Assembly: GCA_016930515.1 (NCBI GenBank)
Contig: JAFGGO010000040.1
Location: 1 to 35,927 of the forward strand
Direction of reading: 5' to 3'
DNA length: 35,927 nt
From: Promethearchaeota archaeon
GTDB taxonomy: Archaea > Asgardarchaeota > Lokiarchaeia > Sigyniarchaeales > SOKP01
The notes under the pieces were generated by a model. It was not told the origin of the DNA, made no database searches, and saw nothing but the letters and a program-made list of their open reading frames with translations. Position numbers and translations under genes: made by a program. This document shows, in pieces, positions 1 through 8,242 of the stretch. How positions within the stretch are numbered: the first letter of the stretch is position 1; every line of letters starts with the position of its first letter.

Positions 1-1017
1 CCTAGAAATAGATTGAAACAGGGGGCACCTCAGGGATCTCAACTACGATCCCGTGCGTTTTGTAAATACCTAGAAATAGATTGAAACTTTTATTATGGCG
101 TTAAACTGTTGTTTAACGCTTAGTTTTGTAAATACCTAGAAATAGATTGAAACGGGGAATCAAACCTGCTTTACATGCTCACGCTATCGGGTTTTGTAAA
201 TACCTAGAAATAGATTGAAACCCCTCTCGGGCACAGGTACGACAATGCCGTACCTCGTTTTGTAAATACCTAGAAATAGATTGAAACTGGTCTGGCAGAA
301 TCCTATAAGGAAATCCAGATCAGGTTTTGTAAATACCTAGAAATAGATTGAAACATTCATTTCCACATCTTTCGCAAATTACGTTTTTTTGTTTTGTAAA
401 TACCTAGAAATAGATTGAAACATTGACGATCCCCGGATAAGTCCGGTTCATGTCATGTTTTGTAAATACCTAGAAATAGATTGAAACTTCGATTGTACCA
501 TCTTTTTTCTTTCCTACTTTCTGGTTTTGTAAATACCTAGAAATAGATTGAAACATACTCTGCACTAAAATCTTCTGAGTGCTTGTCTCGTTTTGTAAAT
601 ACCTAGAAATAGATTGAAACTGTTTTAGAAATACCATAAATTTGCGCTAATAGTTTGTTTTGTAAATACCTAGAAATAGATTGAAACATTCTATCTCCAG
701 GCAAAACGGGGCGATACATCTCGTTTTGTAAATACCTAGAAATAGATTGAAACATCGCAAGATTGACCTGTTTTTGATACGAAGTTGTCGTTTTGTAAAT
801 ACCTAGAAATAGATTGAAACGACTAATACTCCGATCAAATAATGATTTGTTTTCCCGTTTTGTAAATACCTAGAAATAGATTGAAACTCCAATTTCGACG
901 GCTCGATACTTTTAGCCATCTCGTTTTGTAAATACCTAGAAATAGATTGAAACTCGAATAAACGAAATATCATAGAGCTGTACTTTTGTTTTTAAATACT
1001 TAGAAATAGATTGAAAC
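1..1017 (+). CRISPR. CRISPR array 1 (31-bp repeat, 15 spacers, left end cut by window)
   Basis: The 31-bp repeat starts GTTTTGTAAATACC and ends ATAGATTGAAAC. A partial copy lies at 1-19 and further copies begin at 57, 123, 191, 257, 324, 391, 457, 524, 590, 657, 723, 790, 857, 923 and 988. Spacers are 34-37 bp. All internal copies are identical. The last copy (988-1017) is degenerate: it lost the G after the T-run and reads ACTTAG instead of ACCTAG. A decayed terminal repeat marks the trailer end, so the leader lies left of the window and transcription runs on the + strand. The last 8 nt, ATTGAAAC, match the usual archaeal crRNA 5' handle made by Cas6. The array feeds the Cmr operon just downstream. 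Confidence 0.98.
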
Positions 1018-1145
1018 TCAACAAGAGTTTCCTTTAATTTTAAAAAACCAAATATTTTGTGGTGAGATATGGACGATATGGATTTATTAGGAACTCTTTT
1101 AAAGAAGCATTAACAATTAATAGTAAAAAAATAAGGGAAAATTTT

Positions 1146-2153
1146 ATGGCAAAAAAGGATGACGTGCTAGTCATTTCGTTAGGGAGATCACCTGCCGTCG
1201 TGCCCGAAACGATCGACGCACTTTTAGAAAATGATATTCGTCCGAAGCGGACTTATGTCGTTACCACTTCTGATGATACCATTTTAAACGAATGCATTCC
1301 CTTGATCGAACGTGATTTTAACATCCATTATCGAACCAAGGGAATGGATCTCCGGGCGTGGGATGGAATATTATCTAAGGACGACATTTACAATCAGGAC
1401 GATAACCTCGAACTGATGATCAACGTGGCTAATATTTTGAAGAAAGAGAAGGGAAATAGAATATTCATCAGCATGGCGGGTGGCCGTAAAACCATGTCTG
1501 CGGCTATGGCGCTCTTGGCACAGATATACAACGCAAGCGCCATCACGCACGTGCTCGTTGCCCCGGAAATCGAAACAAATGGATCGATTTTTAAATTAAA
1601 AGATAAAACGCAAGAAGAGATTGAACCCATATTTCACCCCGACGATAAGAGACTGATATTTTTTCCAGTCATAGGAATTTCGTGGATGTTGTCGGACATG
1701 ATAACGATTTTAAAGGGTGAAAAACCCGAAATTGAAAGAACCGATATAAAAGAAATTTTGCGATTGAATTCGTTATTGGACGAAAAGGATAATCCAACAT
1801 TTCTCGGTGAAGATCTCATGAAACTCCTAAACGATATCGAGAGCTACCCTCCACCTTCGTTCATTGAACCACGAGATAAAATACATGTTCCACCTGCCGA
1901 AATTCCTCATGCTCCTAAGGGAACAATGCAATTTGTTTCGAAACTATCATACATTCCATTTATTACAAGCATTAGAAGTATTGAATTTATAAATTCAGCA
2001 GAAACAAGGATTAAAGACGGTAATTCCGAAGGAATTATTATTTGTCAATATTCAGACGGGAATCTTGCGATTAAACTTAGGGTTGAAACAACTGCGAGAA
2101 CGCGCGGTCAAGCAGAGATGGTAAAAAAAAGGCTCGAACCTCTTTTTTCTTGA
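1146..2153 (+). CDS. CARF-domain CRISPR accessory protein, NE0113 family, with unidentified C-terminal domain
   Basis: The N-terminal ~200 residues look like the CRISPR-associated NE0113 family. The first strand runs into 'ISLGRSPAVVPETIDAL', followed by a 'YVVTT' strand and, near residue 110, the 'AGGRKTMSAA' motif. CARF (Rossmann-like) domains bind cyclic oligoadenylates made by Cas10, so the protein is probably a sensor, effector or ring nuclease of the III-B system. After a 'FHPDD' stretch and a linker comes a C-terminal ~90-residue region, rich in charged residues and ending '..TTARTRGQAEMVKKR', that I do not recognise. I see no HEPN R-x4-H motif. The ATG at 1146 has the purine-rich AAGGGAAAA upstream; a GTG at 1059 is in frame, but its extra residues lack family similarity. 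The gene lies 128 bp past the array and is separated from cmr1 by 430 bp, so it probably has its own promoter. Confidence 0.8.
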   Translation: MAKKDDVLVISLGRSPAVVPETIDALLENDIRPKRTYVVTTSDDTILNECIPLIERDFNIHYRTKGMDLRAWDGILSKDDIYNQDDNLELMINVANILKKEKGNRIFISMAGGRKTMSAAMALLAQIYNASAITHVLVAPEIETNGSIFKLKDKTQEEIEPIFHPDDKRLIFFPVIGISWMLSDMITILKGEKPEIERTDIKEILRLNSLLDEKDNPTFLGEDLMKLLNDIESYPPPSFIEPRDKIHVPPAEIPHAPKGTMQFVSKLSYIPFITSIRSIEFINSAETRIKDGNSEGIIICQYSDGNLAIKLRVETTARTRGQAEMVKKRLEPLFS

Positions 2154-2167
2154 TCTTAAAAATTTAC

Positions 2168-2182
2168 CCTTCTTTTTTATTT
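2168..2182 (+). terminator. Oligo-T terminator after the CARF gene
   Basis: A pyrimidine-rich stretch with a run of six T (2173-2178) follows the stop codon within 30 bp. Archaeal termination commonly needs only such a T-run; no strong hairpin precedes it. Confidence 0.4.
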
Positions 2183-2410
2183 CTAAAAATCTCTTTAGAG
2201 TCGATTTATTAGCTTTTTCATTGGGTATTTTTCTTTCAATTTTTCCAGCTTATTAACGATTTAATAATATATTTTAAAATAAGTATTAGAGAAATAATAG
2301 TATTGGTGTAAATTCTATGGGATATAATTATTATAATATCCGAATATGAGAATTTTCATAGTCTCTGTGCATTACTTTTTTTGTTCAATGATTATCATTA
2401 ACTCGTGAGA

Positions 2411-2450
2411 AAGCGATAAATTTATATAGAAAAAATGATTAAAGTTTAAA
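2411..2450 (+). promoter_or_regulatory. Predicted promoter of the cmr operon
   Basis: The 430-bp gap 2154-2583 holds no convincing gene. Within it, a TATA box TTTATATAG (2421-2429) follows a purine-rich BRE-like AAGCGATAAA. A start ~25 nt downstream would give a 5' UTR of about 130 nt before cmr1. The rest of the gap is very AT-rich, with no clear structured RNA. Confidence 0.5.
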
Positions 2451-2583
2451 ATATTAGATGACAAAAAATTAAAGTTATTGTCGAAATCAATTTTAAAAAC
2501 TGCATGATGACAAATTATCAGTTCACCGCATCAGTTTCAAGTTTTCAAATGTAATGTTAAATTGTTAATAATGTGATCGAAAA

Positions 2584-3570
2584 ATGAATTGGATAGATAT
2601 TAAATGGAAAACCATGACGCCCTTGCTAATGCATAGCGTTTCCAATAGAATAGCCGAAATACGGGCTACTCCTTTCAAGATGGCCATGAGATATTGGTTC
2701 CGTGCTCTACACGGTAATTATGATTTAGAAAAACTTCAAGAGAAGGAATCGGAAATCTTTGGTTCTTCTGATGAGAAATATGGAAAATCAAAATTCCAGA
2801 TAAGAATAATGCCAAAAATAGAACCTCCTAATACAATGCCAAAAGGAATTCCAGTTAAGATGAGAGGTAACAGACCAATTTCAATACAAGGCTTTGAACC
2901 AGGCGTGAGTTTCACGACAAGGATACAAACGCTTAAGGACGAAGTGTTTCTCATTGATAAAGCAAAATTACATGTGATAAGTGCTTTATTGGGAGGTTTT
3001 GGTCAACGATCAAGAAGGGGTTATGGAGCCTTGCAGATTGAAAATGTAATGGCATCTGATGGACTTAGAGGGCAGCCATTAATAGAGCAATTAAACAACA
3101 TCAAGGAATATAACATCATTCAATATTTAGAATTCCTTGAAGAAATCATCTGTGATGTATCTGACTTGAATTACGAGCTTGATACGGACTATTACGAAAT
3201 AATATGGTTGAACGAAGAGGATAGAGGGAATGATAAGATACCTTATTTAAAATCAATGACAATTGGTAGATCTTTTGATAAATGGGATGAATTTACAAAT
3301 CTCATATCTAAAATGTGCCATGATAAACTTCAACAATACAGTCAAGAAGGAAAGAGGAATGAATATCATTATATGGGATATGCATTTCCCAGGAATAAAC
3401 AATCATCAACATTATACATATCCGCAGTAGAAATTAAAAATAAAATACGCCCCATCCTTTCAGAATTATGCCCGGTATTCAAGCAAAACGATAGAAATGT
3501 GCCTAATCGAGATCAAACAATAATTGATGAATTTTTTGAAGATCTTGCAATTCCTATAGAGGATGATTAA
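2584..3570 (+). CDS. cmr1: Type III-B RAMP protein Cmr1
   Basis: First gene of the Cmr effector operon. The N-terminus carries the Cmr1 pattern: 'KTMTPLLMH' strand, 'IRATPFKMAMRYWFRAL' helix and an 'EIFGSSDEKYGKS' segment near residue 60. The glycine-rich RAMP loop 'GGFGQRSRRGYGAL' lies near residue 140. Cmr1 caps the 3' (guide-end) side of the Cmr complex and helps capture target RNA. At 328 aa it is within the family range. It starts ATG 16 codons before the first RAMP strand residue and is followed by cas10 after 12 bp, so the two are co-transcribed. No frame damage is visible. Confidence 0.92.
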   Translation: MNWIDIKWKTMTPLLMHSVSNRIAEIRATPFKMAMRYWFRALHGNYDLEKLQEKESEIFGSSDEKYGKSKFQIRIMPKIEPPNTMPKGIPVKMRGNRPISIQGFEPGVSFTTRIQTLKDEVFLIDKAKLHVISALLGGFGQRSRRGYGALQIENVMASDGLRGQPLIEQLNNIKEYNIIQYLEFLEEIICDVSDLNYELDTDYYEIIWLNEEDRGNDKIPYLKSMTIGRSFDKWDEFTNLISKMCHDKLQQYSQEGKRNEYHYMGYAFPRNKQSSTLYISAVEIKNKIRPILSELCPVFKQNDRNVPNRDQTIIDEFFEDLAIPIEDD

Positions 3571-3582
3571 TTAATAAAAAAT

Positions 3583-5547
3583 ATGAGTATATTTAAAATG
3601 TCAGCAAAAACATATTTATTTGTATATACTTTTGGACCCGTTCAGTCTTTTATTGCTCAAGCGAGAAAGGTTGTTGACTTCAGAAACGGGAGCAAGTTTT
3701 TAGCATATTTAACGGATAAAATCTTGAAAAGTTTTTGGAATCGAATAAGAGCTTCAGATATACTAGAGGAGGGCGCCTGTCAACTAGTTTTTCCTAATGA
3801 AAGCATAAGGTCAAAACCTAACCGATTCATTGCGAAATTGCAATGCAACACAGAGGATAGTGCAGACGAAGAAATTAACGCATTAGGAAACGAACTCGTC
3901 TCTACATTATCTAAGACCATAACCTCTGCTTTCGACAGTATCAGAACAAAGCTGGTAAAATACTCTCAGATAGTCGATATTAATTCAGAAAAATTAGAGG
4001 AGCACAAGGATCAAATAAAAAGCTTTTTTGAGCATTATTGGGTTTCAATCCCATTTAACGAGAGTCTAAGCTTTAAGGACAACTATAGGAACCTTGAGAA
4101 TTGGTTGGGGGCGATTAAAAACGAGCGCTTGGTCAATCAAATAAGAGAAACGGGTGAAGTGGGGTCAAAATGCGATTTATGTGGCCAACAAAACGCCTTA
4201 TATTTTTACAGGGAAGAAAAAGCCTTTAGAGGAGAACACTCGATAATTTTTGATATGTATCGTAGGTATATTTTCAACCCAAGAGAGGGTTTTTGTGCCG
4301 TGTGCTTGTTAAAGCGAATGCTTGAAGAAGCGCGGGTAATATCAAAAGATAATAGGAACGAAAATAAGCTTCCAATAAACTCAACTTCTGGCGCCTGTAT
4401 TGGCCATTTATTAAGGGACAATCGATTAAAGAATGCTTTTGAAAAATATGTCGATTTATTCAAACCAGATAAGCGGAGAAATTTCTTTGACGAGCACTAT
4501 TATTTCAAGGAGAATACTTCAGCTGAAAAGATAAAAAAAGCACTTTCGACCACCAACATTCAATTTAAAGCCGAAATGGACGAGATCATAGCCAATCTTC
4601 CTAAGAATGTAGAAGAATGGTTTAGTGGCAACCAAGATGTGTTTGAAAACACCCTATGGTCTAAATATTATGCTTTAATCATGTACGATGGCGACGATAT
4701 GGGAAAGTGGATAAGCGGTAGCTATCTTAATGACGATGCAAAATTAGAATCGTTTCAGATTAATCTTAGTAAAATGCTCGGAGATTATTCGGAAACATTA
4801 AGAAACGCTTTTGATAGACACGGAGGCATTGTCGTATATGCGGGTGGGGACGATAACTGCGGATTCGTCAATATTGTAAATTTATTTGATTTAATGAATG
4901 AATTAAAAGATAATTTTCCAAGATTTGAATCAATTTTGGATAAAAACTCGTATTCAACGAATAAAAAATCAACACCTTCGTGCGGTATATGCATCGCACA
5001 CTACAAGGAACCCTTATCGAAAGTTATTGAAATGGCACGAAAAATGGAACACCACGCAAAACAAGCTCAAGATAAGGATTCTGTTTCTATTGCGGTCATA
5101 AAACATTCGGGAGAGACTCTTACTTCGAGATTTAAATGGAAATACTCGGAAGAGGGTGAAATTAATGAATTACGCGTGCTCGAGTTGTTAAAAGATCTAA
5201 CATGGGCTTTAAAAGACGGAATTTTCTCAAACACGTTCATAAACGGTTATTTGAGCGAATTTTGGTGGATAACAGAAGAGTCTAAAAAAGAAGAGAATGT
5301 TTTTTCGCTCATAAAAGAAGAATTTAAAAGACTCTTATATCGATCCGTTCTAATGAATAGAGATAAAAATGGAATTACAAGAGAAGACTTAAAAAACGAA
5401 GAGCACGAGGTCAACCAAAAATATCTCACTCCCTTAATCAAACTGATGGAATCCTCAAAACTTGAAGATTTTAACCATTTTTTAAGATCATGCGATTTTC
5501 TCAAGTCTAATTATCAATCATTCAAACAAATCCACGAGGTTAGATAA
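3583..5547 (+). CDS. cas10: Cas10 / Cmr2, type III-B large subunit lacking the HD domain
   Basis: Large signalling subunit of the Cmr complex. The protein starts almost directly at the 'FGPVQSFIAQARK' segment that in longer Cmr2 proteins follows the HD nuclease domain, so the HD domain is missing and the protein is 654 aa instead of roughly 850-1000. A treble-clef-like zinc site has C197/C200 and C238/C241. The first palm-like domain keeps 'YDGDDMGKW' (from residue 368). The second palm keeps 'YAGGDD', with GGDD at 421-424, the catalytic motif that makes cyclic oligoadenylates from ATP on target RNA binding. Prediction: no HD-dependent DNase, intact second-messenger synthesis. The ATG at 3583 has no strong Shine-Dalgarno; a second ATG at 3598 is possible. 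Confidence 0.94.
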   Translation: MSIFKMSAKTYLFVYTFGPVQSFIAQARKVVDFRNGSKFLAYLTDKILKSFWNRIRASDILEEGACQLVFPNESIRSKPNRFIAKLQCNTEDSADEEINALGNELVSTLSKTITSAFDSIRTKLVKYSQIVDINSEKLEEHKDQIKSFFEHYWVSIPFNESLSFKDNYRNLENWLGAIKNERLVNQIRETGEVGSKCDLCGQQNALYFYREEKAFRGEHSIIFDMYRRYIFNPREGFCAVCLLKRMLEEARVISKDNRNENKLPINSTSGACIGHLLRDNRLKNAFEKYVDLFKPDKRRNFFDEHYYFKENTSAEKIKKALSTTNIQFKAEMDEIIANLPKNVEEWFSGNQDVFENTLWSKYYALIMYDGDDMGKWISGSYLNDDAKLESFQINLSKMLGDYSETLRNAFDRHGGIVVYAGGDDNCGFVNIVNLFDLMNELKDNFPRFESILDKNSYSTNKKSTPSCGICIAHYKEPLSKVIEMARKMEHHAKQAQDKDSVSIAVIKHSGETLTSRFKWKYSEEGEINELRVLELLKDLTWALKDGIFSNTFINGYLSEFWWITEESKKEENVFSLIKEEFKRLLYRSVLMNRDKNGITREDLKNEEHEVNQKYLTPLIKLMESSKLEDFNHFLRSCDFLKSNYQSFKQIHEVR

Positions 5548-5551
5548 AAAG

Positions 5552-6724
5552 ATGAGCACACAAAAGAGTATGGTTCTAAAGATATCAAATATCGATTCGC
5601 TTTTCTTTAGAGACGGACGATCGTTTTCCATGTCTCAGGAAAGTTGGGCAAAAGGGATGTTTCCACCCTTTCCCACAACAATCCATGGTGCCTTAAGAAC
5701 TGAATATTTTTCGAACAACATTGTAAATTTTCAAAAACGAGAGACACCTGAGGATCCTACCAAGGATTTTATGATAAAAGGCATCTATCTATGCCACGAG
5801 AACGGAAGCGTGTACGCTCCATTACCTCGCGACATTGTTATTGATAAGAGCGTAGATGATGACTTGTTATGTAAATTAGATTTAGAACCCATTACGAAGA
5901 ACATATTATCCTCGTGTAAGCACGATTTTATTCCCAAGGCGAAAACAAATGTTGAAGGCATTTCAGACGGATGGATTGAATCGAAAGCTCTAATTCAGTA
6001 TTTAAAGGGTGATAATATCGATTCAAATTGGACTTTAGAACCCGAATCGCCAGAAGAGGCAAGCGATACCACTATAAACAAACCATTTACCATTTTAAGA
6101 TTGTCAAATCACATGAATAAAGCCGCAAAGATTGGAATTCGCATTAACGCAGAATCGGGCGCTTCAGAAGAGCATTATCTATATTCTCTTAATCGAGTTA
6201 GATTAGAAGATCTCTCTTTAGTTGTTTGTTGCCAAAACATGGATTTACCTGAAAAAGGCGTGCTTAAATTAGGAGGTAGAAATGGAAAAGCAAAGTTTTC
6301 TCAATTAAATAAAAACACCTCGATATTCAAAAACGTTGAAGAATTGTCGAATTTTAACGAAAATAACCTGAAGGAGGTTCTTGAAAAACACGATATTGTC
6401 AAAATCTACTTGGAATCTCCCACTATATTTCGAGATTTTCACGATCCTGCTCCTTTGAAGAATTTCATTTCCAACCTGAAAGCTAATGTTATATCGTGCG
6501 CCATTAGCCAACCGTTATATATTGGTGGTTTCGATCTCAAGAAGGGAGCGCCGAAAAGCATGTACAAGGCAATTGCGCCGGGATCCTTGTATTATTTGAA
6601 AAAAAACGATAGTGCCAACCTTGATTCTCAAAATACCATTTTAAATAATGTTTCGGAAATCTGGACGGATAAAGGATTGGGCATTCCTTTTGTAGGGGGC
6701 GTGATTTATAATCACGAAACATGA
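5552..6724 (+). CDS. cmr3: Type III-B RAMP protein Cmr3
   Basis: Cmr3 is the Cas5-like subunit that binds the crRNA 5' handle and joins Cas10 to the backbone. The N-terminus has the family signature 'DSLFFRDGRSF', followed by 'FPPFPTTIHGALRTEY'. A glycine-rich 'KLGGRNGKAKFS' lies near residue 235. The C-terminal part reads 'YIGGFDLKKGAPKSMYKAIAPGSLYYL', a typical closing RAMP segment broken here only by ordinary loops. Length 390 aa is typical. The ATG lies 4 bp after cas10, with GAGGTT upstream as ribosome-binding site. After the gene there is a 100-bp AT-only gap before cmr4. Confidence 0.92.
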   Translation: MSTQKSMVLKISNIDSLFFRDGRSFSMSQESWAKGMFPPFPTTIHGALRTEYFSNNIVNFQKRETPEDPTKDFMIKGIYLCHENGSVYAPLPRDIVIDKSVDDDLLCKLDLEPITKNILSSCKHDFIPKAKTNVEGISDGWIESKALIQYLKGDNIDSNWTLEPESPEEASDTTINKPFTILRLSNHMNKAAKIGIRINAESGASEEHYLYSLNRVRLEDLSLVVCCQNMDLPEKGVLKLGGRNGKAKFSQLNKNTSIFKNVEELSNFNENNLKEVLEKHDIVKIYLESPTIFRDFHDPAPLKNFISNLKANVISCAISQPLYIGGFDLKKGAPKSMYKAIAPGSLYYLKKNDSANLDSQNTILNNVSEIWTDKGLGIPFVGGVIYNHET

Positions 6725-6830
6725 ATAAGATAAATAAATTATACTTAAAAATCTGAGAAATTAAAAAAATTAAAATCAAACTGAAAAAAGAAAAAAAGAT
6801 ATTTAAACAAATAAAAAAGAAGTGAAAAAA

Positions 6831-7799
6831 ATGTACAAAAAAATTGAACCAATGTTTTATCTTGTAAGAACTCCGCTTCACATGGGAAGTGGAACGGAAT
6901 TGGGTGTCGTGGATTTACCAATCCAAAGGGAATGTCACACGACTTTTCCCAAGATGGAAGCATCTGGTATAAAAGGTGCGATACGACACGTCTTTAAAAA
7001 GATGATATCCGAAGGATTAGGAAACGATGAAATTGATGTGTTATTCGGTCCCGAAGATGCTAAAGATGACAACGATAGAGCATCCTCATTGAGTCTAACA
7101 GACGGTAGATTGCTATTATTTCCCGTAAAATCCGTAAAAAACGTGTTTGCGTGGATTACTTGTCCCTTAGTTCTCAAAAACTTTCAAGAAGACATTAGTC
7201 TCTGTAATGGAAGCGTTAAAATGCCTTCGGTACCGGTAGACGAAAAAATTGTCCCTCATAAAAGTGGATTGCTCATTGGTGATAAAGTACTCTTGGACGA
7301 ATATGCTTTTAAAGGAATTCAAGAAAGTCAAGAAGATGGTGAATTAACTATATTTGTCAAGTGGCTTGCTGATTTCATTGTTCCTAAAGGACCTGAATAT
7401 GAATACATGAGAAAGAAAATGGTCAGAGATATCGTGGTATTAAACGACGATGAATTTAGGGATTTCGTGAATTTAAGCACTGAGGTAAACACCAGGACTA
7501 ATATTGATGCTGATAAAGGAACTGTTAAGGAAGGAGCCTTATTTACTGAGGAATTTCTCCCAAGCGAATCTATTTTATATAGCTTGATAATGACCTCTCC
7601 TATCTTCAAGGCCAAAAGCGATAAGGTAAATTACGGAATTTTTTCGAGTATATTAGACAAGTCCGAAAACGAACAAGCGGAATCTTTGATGAAGACCTTT
7701 AAAGAAAACATGCTTCCCTTTATTCAAATGGGAGGTAATGCAACCTTAGGGAAAGGTCTTATTTCGATAAAATTAATGAATGAGCGTGGTGGTTCATAA
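6831..7799 (+). CDS. cmr4: Type III-B backbone RNase Cmr4
   Basis: Cmr4 (Cas7 type) forms the helical backbone that cleaves target RNA at 6-nt steps. The start reads '..LVRTPLHMGSGTELGVVDLP' with 'IQRECHTTFPKMEASGIKGAIR' directly after. The Asp in 'VVDLPIQ' (D28 from this ATG) sits at the position of the catalytic aspartate known from Pyrococcus Cmr4, so slicing should be intact. The C-terminal 'QMGGNATLGKGL' is the glycine-rich RAMP loop. The ATG at 6831 is preferred over an in-frame GTG at 6822 because AGAAGTGA precedes it. The 100-bp upstream gap contains ATATTTAAAC (around 6800), which could act as an internal TATA box to boost the multi-copy subunits. Confidence 0.94.
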   Translation: MYKKIEPMFYLVRTPLHMGSGTELGVVDLPIQRECHTTFPKMEASGIKGAIRHVFKKMISEGLGNDEIDVLFGPEDAKDDNDRASSLSLTDGRLLLFPVKSVKNVFAWITCPLVLKNFQEDISLCNGSVKMPSVPVDEKIVPHKSGLLIGDKVLLDEYAFKGIQESQEDGELTIFVKWLADFIVPKGPEYEYMRKKMVRDIVVLNDDEFRDFVNLSTEVNTRTNIDADKGTVKEGALFTEEFLPSESILYSLIMTSPIFKAKSDKVNYGIFSSILDKSENEQAESLMKTFKENMLPFIQMGGNATLGKGLISIKLMNERGGS

Positions 7800-8220
7800 A
7801 TTGACTACCGTGGATTATATAAAGACCGTGGAACAAGGTAGGGCTAAATTTGCTTACGAGCGCGTCTCACAAGCTGTTAAGAATAATCCCGATGCATCTT
7901 GGTTGAGTGAATACAAGTCGTATTTAAAAAAAATACCGATGTATATCAAGACAAACGGTTTGGGAGCAACATTGGCATTCATTTTCAGCAAGAAAAACAA
8001 GGACGCCTATTCGAGGATATACGGCGATTGTACGGAATGGATAGAAAAAGATCCAAAAAAAATATTTAGTCTAGGAGGCAAGGATCTTTTGGAATTCGTA
8101 TTGAATCTCGAATCCTCGGACTATCGACTACTGACAAACCAAATTATGTCTTTAATCAAATGGATGGCACGGTTCGCTGATGGACTTATTGAAAAAAAGA
8201 GTAAAGCTGGCAGCGATTAA
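7780..8220 (+). CDS. cmr5: Type III-B small subunit Cmr5
   Basis: Small alpha-helical subunit that lines the target-RNA channel of the Cmr complex. The pattern '..RAKFAYERV', then 'WLSEYKSYLKKIPMYIKTNGL', then 'GATLAFI' is typical. Residues 90-146 continue as amphipathic helices ('LIKWMARFADG'). The longest frame starts at ATG 7780 and overlaps cmr4 by 20 bp. A TTG at 7801, just after the cmr4 stop and 8 nt after GGTGG, is an equally plausible start and would fit translational coupling. From that TTG the protein would be 139 aa, still within the family range. Confidence 0.88.
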   Translation: MSVVVHKLTTVDYIKTVEQGRAKFAYERVSQAVKNNPDASWLSEYKSYLKKIPMYIKTNGLGATLAFIFSKKNKDAYSRIYGDCTEWIEKDPKKIFSLGGKDLLEFVLNLESSDYRLLTNQIMSLIKWMARFADGLIEKKSKAGSD

Positions 8221-8242
8221 ACTCATGAGGGTGCGCTAATCA

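Noticed and set aside
2503..2540. Possible C/D box small RNA (ATGATGA with CAGT-like ends) before cmr1
   Set aside because: A C-box-like ATGATGA is present but no CTGA D box follows at the right distance on either strand.
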